From the NCBI GenBank assembly GCA_902459845.2, contig CABPSV020000162.1:1-21900 (forward strand): a stretch of DNA of 21,900 bases, given 5' to 3'. Position numbers and translations under genes: made by a program. Every line of letters begins with the position of its first letter. Position 1 is the stretch's first letter. The notes under the pieces are model-generated. The model saw only the letters and a list, made by a program, of their open reading frames with translations, was not told the DNA's origin and did no database searches. This stretch comes from Hepatocystis sp. ex Piliocolobus tephrosceles (lineage: Eukaryota; Apicomplexa; Aconoidasida; Haemosporida; Plasmodiidae). Shown one piece after another: positions 9,001-15,121 of this stretch.

Positions 9001-11149
9001 ATAAAGAGTTAAACAAATTTATTACTTGACAAAACACCAGTCCGTTTTTATTAATATACATGGATTCGAGATGTTTTCCAAAATCAGCTTTGTTAGGTAC
9101 TATTGCACCTGAACCTGTTACACTCGAAACAGCTGTGTTAGACACATTTACACCCTCAAATACATTTTCCAAAAACATACATTTGTTCATATTTACAATA
9201 GTAGTATATTTTATAAACAAATCATCAATCAATATAAATTCCTTTTTCAAACTGTCACACAATATAGAAGCGTGTCGTACTAACTCTACTTCTATCGTAC
9301 GTATATCTCTTAATATCAAAAACGAGTTTAACAATTTTATATTCTTTTTTAAATCATTATCGAAAGAGTAAATAAAAACACAAACTAATCTTTTATTTAA
9401 TTCTTTTATTTTTTTATCAAATTCTTGATATTTATTTATAAAAATTGTTTCATCTTCTTTCAAAATTTCATGATTTATATCTAAAAATTGTTCATTAAAT
9501 AAATTGAAAGAGTTTAATATGTTATGAACTTCTTCTGTTAGTTTTTTTCCTTTATCTCCAGGAATTTCTATTTTTTCCAATTTCATATATGTCTTATAAA
9601 TTTTTATATACTCAATTAATATTTTTAGTTTGTGTATGTATACACTTATGGATGGAAACATGTATGTATATTCTTCTAGTTCTTCTATATTTTGTTTGGG
9701 TGGTACTGTGTTGTCAGTGTTGTTAGTGTTGTCAGTGTTGTCAATGTTGTCAATGTTGTCAGTGTCGCCAATAGTTGTATCGGCATTAGTTGTATTGGCA
9801 GTAGTTATATCGGCATTAGTTGTGTCAGCTACATTACCGACAGTTACATTACCGACAGTTACATTATCGACAGTTACATTACCAACAGCCGTATTACCTA
9901 CAGCCGTATTACAACCTATTTTGTTTTGATCGTTCAAGTCCAACCCCTGCTTTTTCCTTCTCAACGCAATATTCGTCTGGTGTAGCAACTCTAACTTCTT
10001 ATTTTGTTTTACATACTCCTTAAATAAGTACAAAAAGCTAAGCAAAAAATTAAGAGTATAATCTAATTTGATTTTTAAAGTATCAATCGAGTTATATATG
10101 CAGTTTATAATTTCCGGTGTATTTATATTTAAGTTACATGTATTTATTAATACCTTAGATATAAAATTAAAAACAAATTTACAATTTTTGTTTAAATATT
10201 GCGATTTATCAATAGATATAGATAAAGAATGAATAATTGGTATAATATATTCTACCTTTTCTTTAATGTTATCTTTTTTGCTACTTTCTAATTTTTGTAA
10301 AAAATGTACCAAAGGTTTTAAATACGTATATAAATCCACTATTTCAGATTTGTAATTATATATTTCTATTTTTATGTTTTCAAGTATATTTTTATAACTT
10401 GAGTTTTTTTTTTTTTCTAAAATAATATCAGTTATTTGAACAAATTTCTCTTTATGTATTTCGTTAGATAAAAAAATAATATCATCGTATTTGTTTTTAA
10501 TACTAGCCATAAAGTCATTACAATTTTTATATTTTTTTCTTTTATAATTCATAAAACTTCTTAAAAATATATGATAACATCTAATGAAGTTAATCAAATA
10601 TTCTTCAATTACATTTATATTGTCTTCTGTTACTTCAGAAGGTAAATTAGGTACTGTTATTTTTTCTTCTAATTCGTTATAAACTATTTGTAAACTTAAT
10701 AAAAAATTATTAAATTTCTTTTTCATTTCTTTAAGTAAACAAGAACAATTTATATTATTATTATTATTCATTAAATTTGAAAAAAAATTATCCAAAAATT
10801 TACGAATTATATTTTCAGCATCAGTATTCATTTCTAGAAAAAAAACATTTTGTTCATAATTTTTATAAACTATTAAAAAATTCTCATTTTTTTTTTTTTT
10901 ATATATATTTAATATATTGTCGTAAACCTTTACACAACCATTCTCAATAAAAATAAATAAACATTCGTCATTCAGAAGGTAAAAACGATTAACCATTTTA
11001 ACGGAATCTTCATCTTTCCTGATACGATTTACAGCTTCTTCTTTTAGTTGGCCTCCAATATGAAAATATTCCAAAGCTCGTTCGATAATTTCGACGGCTT
11101 TTTCATTGATACATTCGGTGGATTCGTCAAATTCGTTCTTGTCACCCAT
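1..11149 (-). CDS. Axonemal dynein heavy chain, outer-arm beta/gamma type (3'-partial, runs off the left edge)
   Basis: ATP-driven microtubule motor subunit of axonemal dynein; in Plasmodium the only axoneme is in the male gamete. One open frame runs from ATG at 11149-11147 to base 1 with no stop and no intron, about 3,716 codons. The tail and linker fill residues 1 to about 2,400. AAA1 has P-loop GPAGTGKTE (residues 2429-2437) and Walker B CFDEFNR (D2481, E2482). AAA2 has P-loop GEEGCGKS (2850-2857), the EWKDG motif and LLLDG with D2930. AAA3 has P-loop GSNGTGKT (3411-3418), a YGPP motif (about 3464) and LEDLN (3476-3480). All three P-loops lie in frame with the start. The wording around AAA2 (WIESMNTVMDDNKVLTL) fits outer-arm beta/gamma chains better than inner-arm or cytoplasmic ones. 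AAA4-AAA6, the stalk and the C-terminus should lie left of the window. The long tail is partly due to six repeat insertions. From memory it is syntenic with P. falciparum PF3D7_1023100. The heavy-chain identity is certain; the exact class is inferred. Confidence 0.97.
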   Translation of the reverse strand, partial: MGDKNEFDESTECINEKAVEIIERALEYFHIGGQLKEEAVNRIRKDEDSVKMVNRFYLLNDECLFIFIENGCVKVYDNILNIYKKKKNENFLIVYKNYEQNVFFLEMNTDAENIIRKFLDNFFSNLMNNNNNINCSCLLKEMKKKFNNFLLSLQIVYNELEEKITVPNLPSEVTEDNINVIEEYLINFIRCYHIFLRSFMNYKRKKYKNCNDFMASIKNKYDDIIFLSNEIHKEKFVQITDIILEKKKNSSYKNILENIKIEIYNYKSEIVDLYTYLKPLVHFLQKLESSKKDNIKEKVEYIIPIIHSLSISIDKSQYLNKNCKFVFNFISKVLINTCNLNINTPEIINCIYNSIDTLKIKLDYTLNFLLSFLYLFKEYVKQNKKLELLHQTNIALRRKKQGLDLNDQNKIGCNTAVGNTAVGNVTVDNVTVGNVTVGNVADTTNADITTANTTNADTTIGDTDNIDNIDNTDNTNNTDNTVPPKQNIEELEEYTYMFPSISVYIHKLKILIEYIKIYKTYMKLEKIEIPGDKGKKLTEEVHNILNSFNLFNEQFLDINHEILKEDETIFINKYQEFDKKIKELNKRLVCVFIYSFDNDLKKNIKLLNSFLILRDIRTIEVELVRHASILCDSLKKEFILIDDLFIKYTTIVNMNKCMFLENVFEGVNVSNTAVSSVTGSGAIVPNKADFGKHLESMYINKNGLVFCQVINLFNSLLKRVEQHYHPINKILEILKIKTEQTENIKLLYVTISEKIKRYISNISDEWFKQTINVVNHFLNENIFKVERGMFYVNFHPYIFLFISNVKNFFLNNLNVNLDCLEIYKKANSFKKYINILNNITKKHNHVIGKTLKVERDLFKEKLYNVKRTLMKGVNEIKWTEDNIYEYIEQVDNDMTDVYHNISTLHNHFLFILKVAKSSTAKPIIERRKTKEDIYNYLNSYKHNMSMLKNKLTEDFKNINIQIKQSYDLLKIKKSNVLWRNYLKFINAVVLDNLIELTIFLFNNLYDVMGGTITNGTTTTGTTTTGTTTTGTATIGTTTIGTATTSTATTGTSKTGTAITGTAITGTAITGAAIASGTTPTTNNVVTSLTEEQLFCIKINFCKQKLTLDLKLKSDNSFCVATIFYKWIEDIMNITSGIRRIDIKSGDYMNEILLNLSVNYYKNRLENYFEKTIKKSIAYLQNFKKYEYILTKDIQKEFSLFKEKNKIHLYPNYFEYNNNFKDSLKLIKLNIPYMFPNIMEYEKLIMSLKGSLNTFYNTKTYERINFISFHSVKVIDGLIKYTKKNITLYTEYLQNFVKETIYAVNSFYEELIHDLNEPAVVNFFDKKEQSEEDGAKNGVEYVLDGSIDTTSLSDKKKNIKTSANGGVTYSGQIGSGQIGSGQIGSGQMGNGQMGSGKINKDDKDDRDDANYQYNVNEKDIFYSMMRNLRSIKLSKKLIPLVFQKLNEIVQKLKELNITVDYNDILENVEKNKEKVEKQYNDIKEKILKYKNKEVKNIKNEIITLKEQINKIKKYIFENVPNSPNDIYNTSYKKINEFYASFEIYKEKQKCHKELEVLFEMDVTVFNELKEIGSHLKMLKHFWDVVNGVIYYIKEEKQKIWTKIDVNINIYIIDFVTLYIRKNFIELKHLPIYEYIIKELKKLSQILPLLIDLNNKFVFDRHWNIIINISGSVNSLYSKKGVVNITTVSSKDNTKLVELAMESKPLDIESEKKNRVDNISPTNDVLQSDDNVQPKEDPTGMDVGTVPIATTPMVTTPMATTPMVTTPMATTPMATTPMVTTPMATTPMATTPMATTPMATTPIATTPMVTTPIATTPMATAPITTTPITTTPNGVEENVSEPKSDYSINKNLKIKYKELTLQELFDLKLYKHVDAVHDVIEQAKKEKSIENKIKEINDIWKNMNFECVKKKNHIYITNMDNIIELVDEHTSEILFFINQKKFILFIQETILNTQENLKKIDEVINIWKKFLSKFERLQPIYLNSEDIHSQLPQESKMFMYIEKEYKEIITSAYEQKNILQVCLNEDLFYSLNNFFKNIELCEKALNDYLDQKKKAFPRFYFLSNIALLDILSNGKNPLKILPYINDVFNAIKTIEFVVEDGYTSKLNGSIVPDHLKKGLVTKPTADLIAVTDNNGDNVSGLRKRERSSDSYNGTDFNEDGIGSDKEGGVGSNSDTDVSDGADTYTGSRNGSKHRGSTTPRVRVYKAKGVYSIENEHLVFSSELILKGNVEFYLKELENHLKVNIRNILESSKLCCEMLDEQNRDETIINNYISQVVCTCNQINITEEINKCFDEIENGNETAFLNYKKILLERINKLIKLVEKTDDYNIRTKLLSLIILDVHTRDVIISFIKKKIFDSTSFDWQAQLKYFWIYDKKINNYTCEIRLCDFKTKYLYEYIGNSGKLVITPLTDKCYITLTQALNLILGGAPAGPAGTGKTETTKDLSKAIGIAIFIFNCSNQMDYMNMSQIFIGLSQTGAWGCFDEFNRISIEVLSVVSTQIKCIFDAIKENKKMFHFMDDEINLKKTCGFFITMNPGYAGRTELPENLKNLFRSCSMIVPDVEFICENMLMSFGFIKANKLSFKFVELYHLCKELLEKNIHYDWGLRAVKVVLIQAGNLKRKYNNFDEEAILMKALKDFNIPKITYNDIPIFLGLVNDLFPNVDISVFDKVGETDEQGIGIHGVTLPPTGYNNGPGQTQNYNTYGDVKTKFVDVTTGHGSNQTKGNTDNVKSGENLGVDRVGGAIDRVEGAIDGVGGAIDGVGGAIDRVEGAIDGVRGAIDGVGGAIDGVGGAAGGTKADVTDQNKETVVYSFEQAIRMSLNESNLQIDDTFILKVKQLKDLMDVRHCVFILGEEGCGKSCVFEILIKCLNKMGERCLYEIINPKSIESYELYGYLTKNNEWKDGALSSIMRKMSRNLPPYNENIKHKILLLDGNIDADWIESMNTVMDDNKVLTLVSNERIPFTKQMHLFFEITNMKYASPATVSRGGVLYINKDDISYKLFLNSWISLLNNNIAKNEFYYLFNIFYAQNIKIVRKQCKLVFDLSDLAIVKSICTYIDYFLMKYDKYIIEVIKQIESRQTEESNFVASTTGSASVDVSGRTTVGINKKNEENKKMGGNIHLNSQKEHKKIDDKKINKEEKKDKSKNKNDMSSDIPERGNKTGDGLTGIGSTYDDKNVNKINYNYEILKDYYNSFFMNAYMWVLNNLIVDDKIMNSRNMFSNNIKNNLKVKMGNDYCCDYIYNIYDNNWKHLSEYMNDDILFLQKLNWGSDRVSEMNGEGEGEGESSGEGEGYNYDPLTSDQLTSDQLTSDQLTSDQLTSDQLTSDQLTSDQLTSDPSQPLGKESGLSKSKATDNEKKNKKKSSTKKKNTTTDYIENMLPNKYDEIYINTIELIRIEKMIKYTLEQNKSILVYGSNGTGKTKCIKNNINMNIDKFTHTIISINYYTNSYVLQKLIENNVEKRNTKTYGPPNQKKHIFFLEDLNITAKDMCDTQQTLELLRQLLTYKLIYDRVNLDEKKYIHDIYFIGTINNNTNKLIDKRIQNKFNIINLDDISMKTFENIYKIILKQHLLKFDDTIKKLLNRIIMFSYDVYNHIIEHISFNLSNVAPHYLFNLNDIHTIFYNIIKHTNPNLYNNNPFKFLMMFLHETQHAYTCKLVSEEHMQIFLELFNKLILQHFPFFKEEFEKHEEMFSKNGGNEKEGKKKKKMHGQDTSCRRCNR
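1151..1270 (-). repeat. In-frame 15-bp tandem repeat in dynein, between AAA2 and AAA3
   Basis: Eight consecutive 15-bp units (plus-strand form gtcacttgttaattg) encode the pentapeptide QLTSD on the minus strand, around residues 3293-3333. Four central units (1196-1255) carry ctcgtt instead of cttgtt. This changes Thr codon ACA to ACG without changing the protein. The last unit is degenerate. The block is flanked by a Glu/Gly-Ser stretch and a poly-Lys stretch, so it sits in a disordered insertion outside the conserved AAA cores. Confidence 0.95.
2793..2939 (-). repeat. In-frame 21-bp tandem repeat in dynein, between AAA1 and AAA2
   Basis: Seven 21-bp units (plus-strand form ccgtctattgctcctcccact), with partial copies on both sides, encode a heptapeptide of the type GGAIDGV or EGAIDRV at about residues 2737-2786. 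Unit variants alternate between G-G and E-G/R-V forms, which suggests duplication of blocks larger than one unit. It lies in the insertion that separates AAA1 from AAA2. Confidence 0.95.
5661..5915 (-). repeat. In-frame 15-bp tandem repeat in dynein, N-terminal region
   Basis: Seventeen 15-bp units (consensus ggagtagtagccata on the plus strand) encode the pentapeptide ATTPM with A/V and M/I variants, about residues 1745-1830. The flanks are acidic and polar, giving a mucin-like Thr/Pro-rich disordered loop. The repeat is free of stops in several frames on both strands, so it produces spurious open frames on the opposite strand. Confidence 0.95.
6966..7040 (-). repeat. In-frame 15-bp tandem repeat in dynein tail
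   Basis: Five 15-bp units (consensus ccactacctatttgg on the plus strand) encode QIGSG or QMGSG at about residues 1370-1395. It sits inside a longer low-complexity Asp/Ser/Lys-rich stretch. Confidence 0.93.
7935..8114 (-). repeat. In-frame 15-bp tandem repeat in dynein tail
   Basis: Twelve 15-bp units (plus-strand forms gcagtaccagttatg and gtagtaccagttgta) encode Thr/Gly-rich pentapeptides such as TGTTT and TGTAI, about residues 1012-1072. Units of one type are clustered at each end (Ala-Ile type on the low-coordinate side, all-Thr type on the high-coordinate side), the pattern expected from local unit homogenisation. Confidence 0.93.
9703..9911 (-). repeat. Compound in-frame tandem repeat in dynein tail (9-bp and 15-bp units)
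   Basis: Two repeat chemistries abut, with a degenerate Thr/Asn/Ala-rich stretch between them. At about 9710-9765, 9-bp units (ttgtcagtg) encode Asp-Asn-Thr triplets. At about 9830-9905, 15-bp units (acattaccgacagtt) encode VGNVT-type pentapeptides. Together they span about residues 412-482 of the dynein tail. Frame is kept throughout. Confidence 0.9.
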
Positions 11150-11467
11150 TTTGGGGATTTTTCGTGTTTATGTTCGTAATTGTGTTTGTGTTTGTGGGTA
11201 TGTGTGTGTGCTTGTCTACACGAAGCAATATTCAGGTTATAAAGTAAAAAAAGGTAGAAAACTGACATATACACATAAGCATAGACATATGTCCATATAT
11301 ATATATATATATATATGTATATATGCATCTGTGTATGTATATATGCATCTGTGTATGAATGAAACGAACGAACGTGTAATAAAAAATTCGCTCAGTTAAT
11401 CAGTGCTTATTTGTGTATCGTTTTGTGCATATAAATGTAAAAAAAAAAAATAAATAAAATAAAAAAT
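11150..11467. promoter_or_regulatory. Divergent intergenic/5' region of the dynein and CFAP100-like genes
   Basis: No credible coding sequence. It begins directly upstream of the dynein ATG and contains a G/T-rich stretch (11170-11215), a (TA)n tract (11299-11316), a duplicated 20-bp segment around tatatgcatctgtgtatg (about 11320-11357), and an A-rich end running into the gap. Because the dynein reads leftward and the next gene rightward, this region plus the gapped part to about 12123 must hold both promoters. That role is inferred from layout; no specific transcription-factor site is claimed. Confidence 0.55.
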
Positions 11468-11567
11468 NNNNNNNNNNNNNNNNNNNNNNNNNNNNNNNNN
11501 NNNNNNNNNNNNNNNNNNNNNNNNNNNNNNNNNNNNNNNNNNNNNNNNNNNNNNNNNNNNNNNNNNN
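11468..11567. other. Assembly gap (100 N)
   Basis: Exactly 100 consecutive N. This is the conventional placeholder for a gap of unknown length, so the true spacing between the two flanking genes is not known. The right flank is a long tandem repeat, which probably caused the break. A missing 5' exon of the plus-strand gene could lie here. Confidence 0.98.
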
Positions 11568-11814
11568 TATTCGTTTATTTATTTGTTCGTTTATTTATTT
11601 GTTCGTTTATTTATTTGTTCGTTTATTTATTTGTTCGTTTATTTATTTGTTAGTTTACTTATTTATTCGTTTATTTATTTATTCGTTTATTTATTTATTC
11701 GTTTATTTATTTATTCGTTTATTTATTTATTCGTTTATTTATTTATTTATTCGTTTATTTATTTATTTATTCGTTTATTTATTTATTCGTTTATTTATTT
11801 ATTTATTTATTTGA
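11568..11814. repeat. Tandem repeat of 16-20 bp (TTCG-TTTATTTATTT type)
   Basis: A run of units of the form ttcgtttatttatttg shifts to ttcgtttatttattta, with some units extended by one extra TTTA to 20 bp. It abuts the assembly gap, so the array may be longer than shown. It reads as open frames rich in Phe/Ile/Leu/Tyr on the plus strand, but these are low-complexity artefacts. Confidence 0.93.
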
Positions 11815-12035
11815 TTATCTTCTGTACTATACATGCAATATATACATTCGTATAAATAATAAACACTGTTTTTTTTTTTTTTTTTTTTTAATAATTAAAA
11901 AGTTTTTAAAATGTATGAACTATAGCTCAATATTATGAATGACATTACAGTTTCTCATATATGTATAAACGTATTTACATAATATAATATATGTGTGATT
12001 ATGTAATATTTTATATGCACATGTTTGTGAACATA

Positions 12036-12060
12036 CACATACACACACACACACACACAC
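12036..12060. repeat. (AC)n dinucleotide microsatellite
   Basis: About eleven AC units in AT-rich DNA, some 60 bp upstream of the first confidently called exon of the plus-strand coiled-coil gene. It is therefore in its 5' leader or first intron. Confidence 0.9.
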
Positions 12061-12123
12061 CAACGTATACAACACTGTACGTTCATATATAATTTACCAA
12101 AACAAAAAAAAAAAACTTTTTAG

Positions 12124-14606
12124 AAACATAAAAAAACTTGTAAATTTTCAAGAAGATGAAGAAATAAAGGAAATGAAAAAACTACTAATAGAAAAAAAAA
12201 AAAGAAAAAAAAGATATTCAAACATAAATGAAGAAAATATAATAGATAGAAAAGGATCTTTTGAAAAAAAAATAGAATATTATGACAGTAGCAAAAATAA
12301 TGATAAGAACAATATTAAAAACAGTGACAAAAAAGGTGACAGTAGTAAAAGTAAAAAAAACATAAGAGACTTCCTAGAATTGGAAAAAAAAATATTTATA
12401 ACGAAAACTATAATGTATACAAAAAATTGTAAACTTAATAACATATACAAATATATAAATAATAAAGAAAAAATAATAAACAACCTAAATAAAACTATGA
12501 ATAAAGAGTCGGCCCAATACCAAGAATCACTAGTAAAGAATTTTAAAAAAACAGAGGATCTCCTTCGGGTAAATAGTTACACACATGTCTACATACACAT
12601 GTATATATGGAAGTACATATGTATGTATAAATATTTTATACCTCTCTATTAATAATGCTTTTTACTTTTTTTTTTTTTTGGTAAATATAACAAAAATGTA
12701 ATAAACAGGTAGTAATATATAATCATTACTTATATAGTGTAGATAAGTGTTATAGGACAATATATCCACTTTGTTATAAAAAAAAAAAAATAAAATAAAA
12801 AATTTACTTATAGGTGTAATACTTTGTTTTTCTTTAACTTAAATGTTAATATATATATATATATATGTGTATATATGTACATGTACAGGAACTAGAAAAA
12901 ATAAGCTTAAAAAAAAAAAAAAAAAAAACTCAAGTTCAACAACTTAGTATTGAAATAAGCAAACTCGAAGTGAAACTTGAAAAAAAAGAAGAAAAAATAA
13001 AAGAACTAGATAAGTATAAAAATTACCTTAATAAATTGGCTAGTATTTATAAAATTGAAAATAAATCATTCCATGAAAGTAATAAAAAAAAAGAAATTCA
13101 AAACTCTGACGAAAAAAATGGAGAGGAAGAAGAAAAAGATGAAAAAGCAAAAGAGGAAACAGATTGCAGCTTTACTAAAAAAATAGAAAAATATATTAAA
13201 AACCCTCAAGTGTTAATTGATAATTTTAATTTATTAGAAGAAGAACATTTACTCTTAATAGACGATACACAAAATGCACAATATGAATTAGAAGAATATG
13301 AGAAAGAGTTAAAAAATAAACAAAAACATTTTAACATAAAAAATGATGAAATAGACAAAAAAATAAAAGAAATTAATAATAATATTAATGAACATAATAA
13401 AAAAATAATAAAATATGAAAATGAAATTAAAAATAATAAACATCAAATATCATTTGATAATATAAATAATAAAATTGATTTTTTATGTACTCAATTTAAT
13501 TACGACATTAATACTGATGATATGATGAAAAAATTACAAATAATGGAAAATAAAATATATTCTTATATTACAACACTTACGAAATATACAGGTAAACAAA
13601 AAAAAAAAAGTAAAAACGAAAAAAAGGGAAAAAAGGGAAAAAAAAAAAAAAAAAACACATAACATGTGAGCATGTGCGTGTAGTAGCACATATTATTATT
13701 GTTATTACTACATATCACGAGCTTTAAATTATTTATTACCTTTTTTTTTTTTTTTCAAAATTTTCAAACATTGTTTTTTTTTTTCTTTCTTGTTTGCTTT
13801 ACCTTAAAAAAAAAAAAAAAAATCCTGTTTATTTCGTTATTTTTATTTTACTTTATTTCACTTTATTTTACTTTATTTAATTCAATTAAATTAAATCAAT
13901 CAAACGAATTAAACGAATTATTTTATTTTTTTTTTTTTTCCTCATTTTTTTCCTTTTAAAGAAGTAAATAGTCAACTTGTGTATGAATATCAAAGGGAAA
14001 GAGAACAAGAAAGGCGGAAACAAATGCGATTTGAAATTAATTTGGATAAAAAAAACGATAAGGATAATAAACAATCAAAGATAGCTAATAAGAAAAACGC
14101 CATTGCAAATAATAAAGAAGTAAGTTTGAAAAAAAAAAAAAGTTAAAGAGCAAAACGTGTATATATACATATACATATACATACACATATACATATATAT
14201 TTATATACATAAATATGTCGATATATATACGAATAAATGGACTGTTTGCCCTTAGTCTTGTAATGCATTAAACACCTCTTATCTCTTATACTATGCAATG
14301 CCAATAGTTAATTTTTTTTTTTTTTTTTTTTATAAACATATTTTCACATAACATTATTTTTGTAATCACATATTGATATTAATAAAAGTTGATTTCATTT
14401 GTTTGTAATGCTTAAGTTACTACATTTGAAAAATGTGAACACTGCTTCTCTTTCGTTGTCATTTATTTTATTTCATATAGCTTTTGCTTTTGCGTCATAT
14501 ATATTTGTATATATATTTTTTTTTTTTTTTTTTGTCAAAACATTTGTAGAAAAAAGAAAAGCGTGAAAATATATATACTCTTATTGAAAAAGACTTATTT
14601 AAATAA
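12124..14606 (+). CDS. Coiled-coil axonemal protein, CFAP100 (CCDC37/MIA1)-like; four exons, 5' end incomplete
   Basis: Exons 12124-12568, 12889-13591, 13962-14119 and 14550-14606 (TAA). All junctions are in phase with GTAAAT, GTAAAC and GTAAGT donors and TAG/CAG/AAG acceptors, giving at least 453 residues. It is Lys/Glu-rich coiled coil. Residues 82-200 resemble the DUF4200 domain of CFAP100/CFAP73: a hydrophobic start at FLELEKKIF, then a long helix ending in DKYKNYLNKLA. Residues 253-280 (NPQVLIDNFNLLEEEHLLL) resemble the segment after DUF4200 in CFAP100. In Chlamydomonas, FAP100 and FAP73 form the MIA complex that regulates inner-arm dynein I1/f. The head-to-head dynein gene supports an axonemal role. 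The 12124 acceptor needs an upstream exon ending with two split-codon bases. A fitting candidate is 11833-11849 (ATG to TC, donor GTATAA), but an exon in the gap is equally possible. Gene structure is strong; the family call is from remembered similarity. Confidence 0.75.
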
Positions 14607-14636
14607 GCTTGTTCTAAAAGATCAAAATAAATTATA

Positions 14637-14673
<37 letters not shown>

Positions 14674-14739
14674 TTTTTTAAAATAAAGAAAAGTTTTTTT
14701 TAAAATAGAGAAAAGTTTTTTTTTTTTAAATAATTAAAA

Positions 14740-14745
14740 ATGTAA
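14740..14745 (+). promoter_or_regulatory. Minimal start-stop uORF before the PIG-Y-like gene
   Basis: ATG at 14740-14742 is followed at once by TAA at 14743-14745, and the main ATG begins two bases later at 14748. Both starts have A-rich upstream context typical of Plasmodium. Start-stop elements are known to stall or divert initiating ribosomes in other eukaryotes. Whether this one lies in the mature transcript is not shown by the sequence. Confidence 0.45.
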
Positions 14746-14747
14746 TA

Positions 14748-15041
14748 ATGGCAATAAAAAGTAATTATGATAAAAAAAGGAACTTTAAAATTTTGTACGA
14801 ACGAAGAATTATACTATCACAAAATGGTGAAAAAAATAATGACAAATCATTAAATGTATTTTATGGGATATGTTTAATAATTTTGTCATTAAGTATTATC
14901 ATATTTTCATCTGTTTTTTTTTTTTTTAATATGCACCCTTATGCCTCATATTATTATAACGTAACTATTGGATCAATACCTATTTATCTTATATATAAAT
15001 ATTTTAGCTGGATATCTTTACAACTTTTTAAATACTCTTAA
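14748..15041 (+). CDS. Two-pass membrane protein, PIG-Y-like GPI-GlcNAc-transferase subunit
   Basis: A single-exon 97-residue protein. It has a polar, basic N-terminus (residues 1-34), a first membrane helix (about 36-60), a short loop with Tyr residues, and a second helix (about 70-90) ending in LFKYS. The C-terminal third (IPIYLIYKYFSWISLQLFKYS region) lines up with the end of human PIG-Y, where I recall Pro-x-Tyr, a Trp, and a terminal Leu-Phe-basic motif in the same spacing. PIG-Y is a small ER protein of the complex that transfers GlcNAc to phosphatidylinositol, the first step of GPI-anchor synthesis. That pathway is essential for Plasmodium surface proteins. The N-terminal extension is longer than in the 71-residue human protein. 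The gene follows the coiled-coil gene in the same direction by 141 bp and is not obviously co-transcribed. The gene looks real; the family assignment is by eye. Confidence 0.68.
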   Translation: MAIKSNYDKKRNFKILYERRIILSQNGEKNNDKSLNVFYGICLIILSLSIIIFSSVFFFFNMHPYASYYYNVTIGSIPIYLIYKYFSWISLQLFKYS

Positions 15042-15047
15042 ATATTC

Positions 15048-15067
15048 AGCTAGCTAATTAGCTAGCT
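15048..15067. terminator. 20-bp perfect palindrome just after the PIG-Y-like stop codon
   Basis: The sequence agctagctaattagctagct equals its own reverse complement. It starts six bases after the TAA and is followed by an A-rich run from 15072. It could fold into a hairpin in the 3' UTR of the PIG-Y-like mRNA, or in antisense transcripts from the convergent gene. A role in 3'-end formation is only a guess. Confidence 0.4.
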
Positions 15068-15121
15068 CCTCCAAAAAAAAAAAAAAATAAAATAAAATAA
15101 ATAAATAAATATATAATTAAC

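Noticed and set aside
11044..11328. Minus-strand 94-codon frame overlapping the dynein start
   Set aside because: Overlaps the dynein N-terminus in another frame and its 5' leader; composed of TA and GT repeats.
11583..11855. Overlapping plus-strand frames rich in FIYLFVY
   Set aside because: Translation of the TTTA-type satellite beside the gap; low complexity in all frames.
12173..12652. Coiled-coil gene starting at the ATG at 12173 and ending at 12652
   Set aside because: The frame is open and protein-like before 12173 back to a good acceptor, and after 12568 it turns into repeat-like intron sequence; splicing to 12889 keeps phase.
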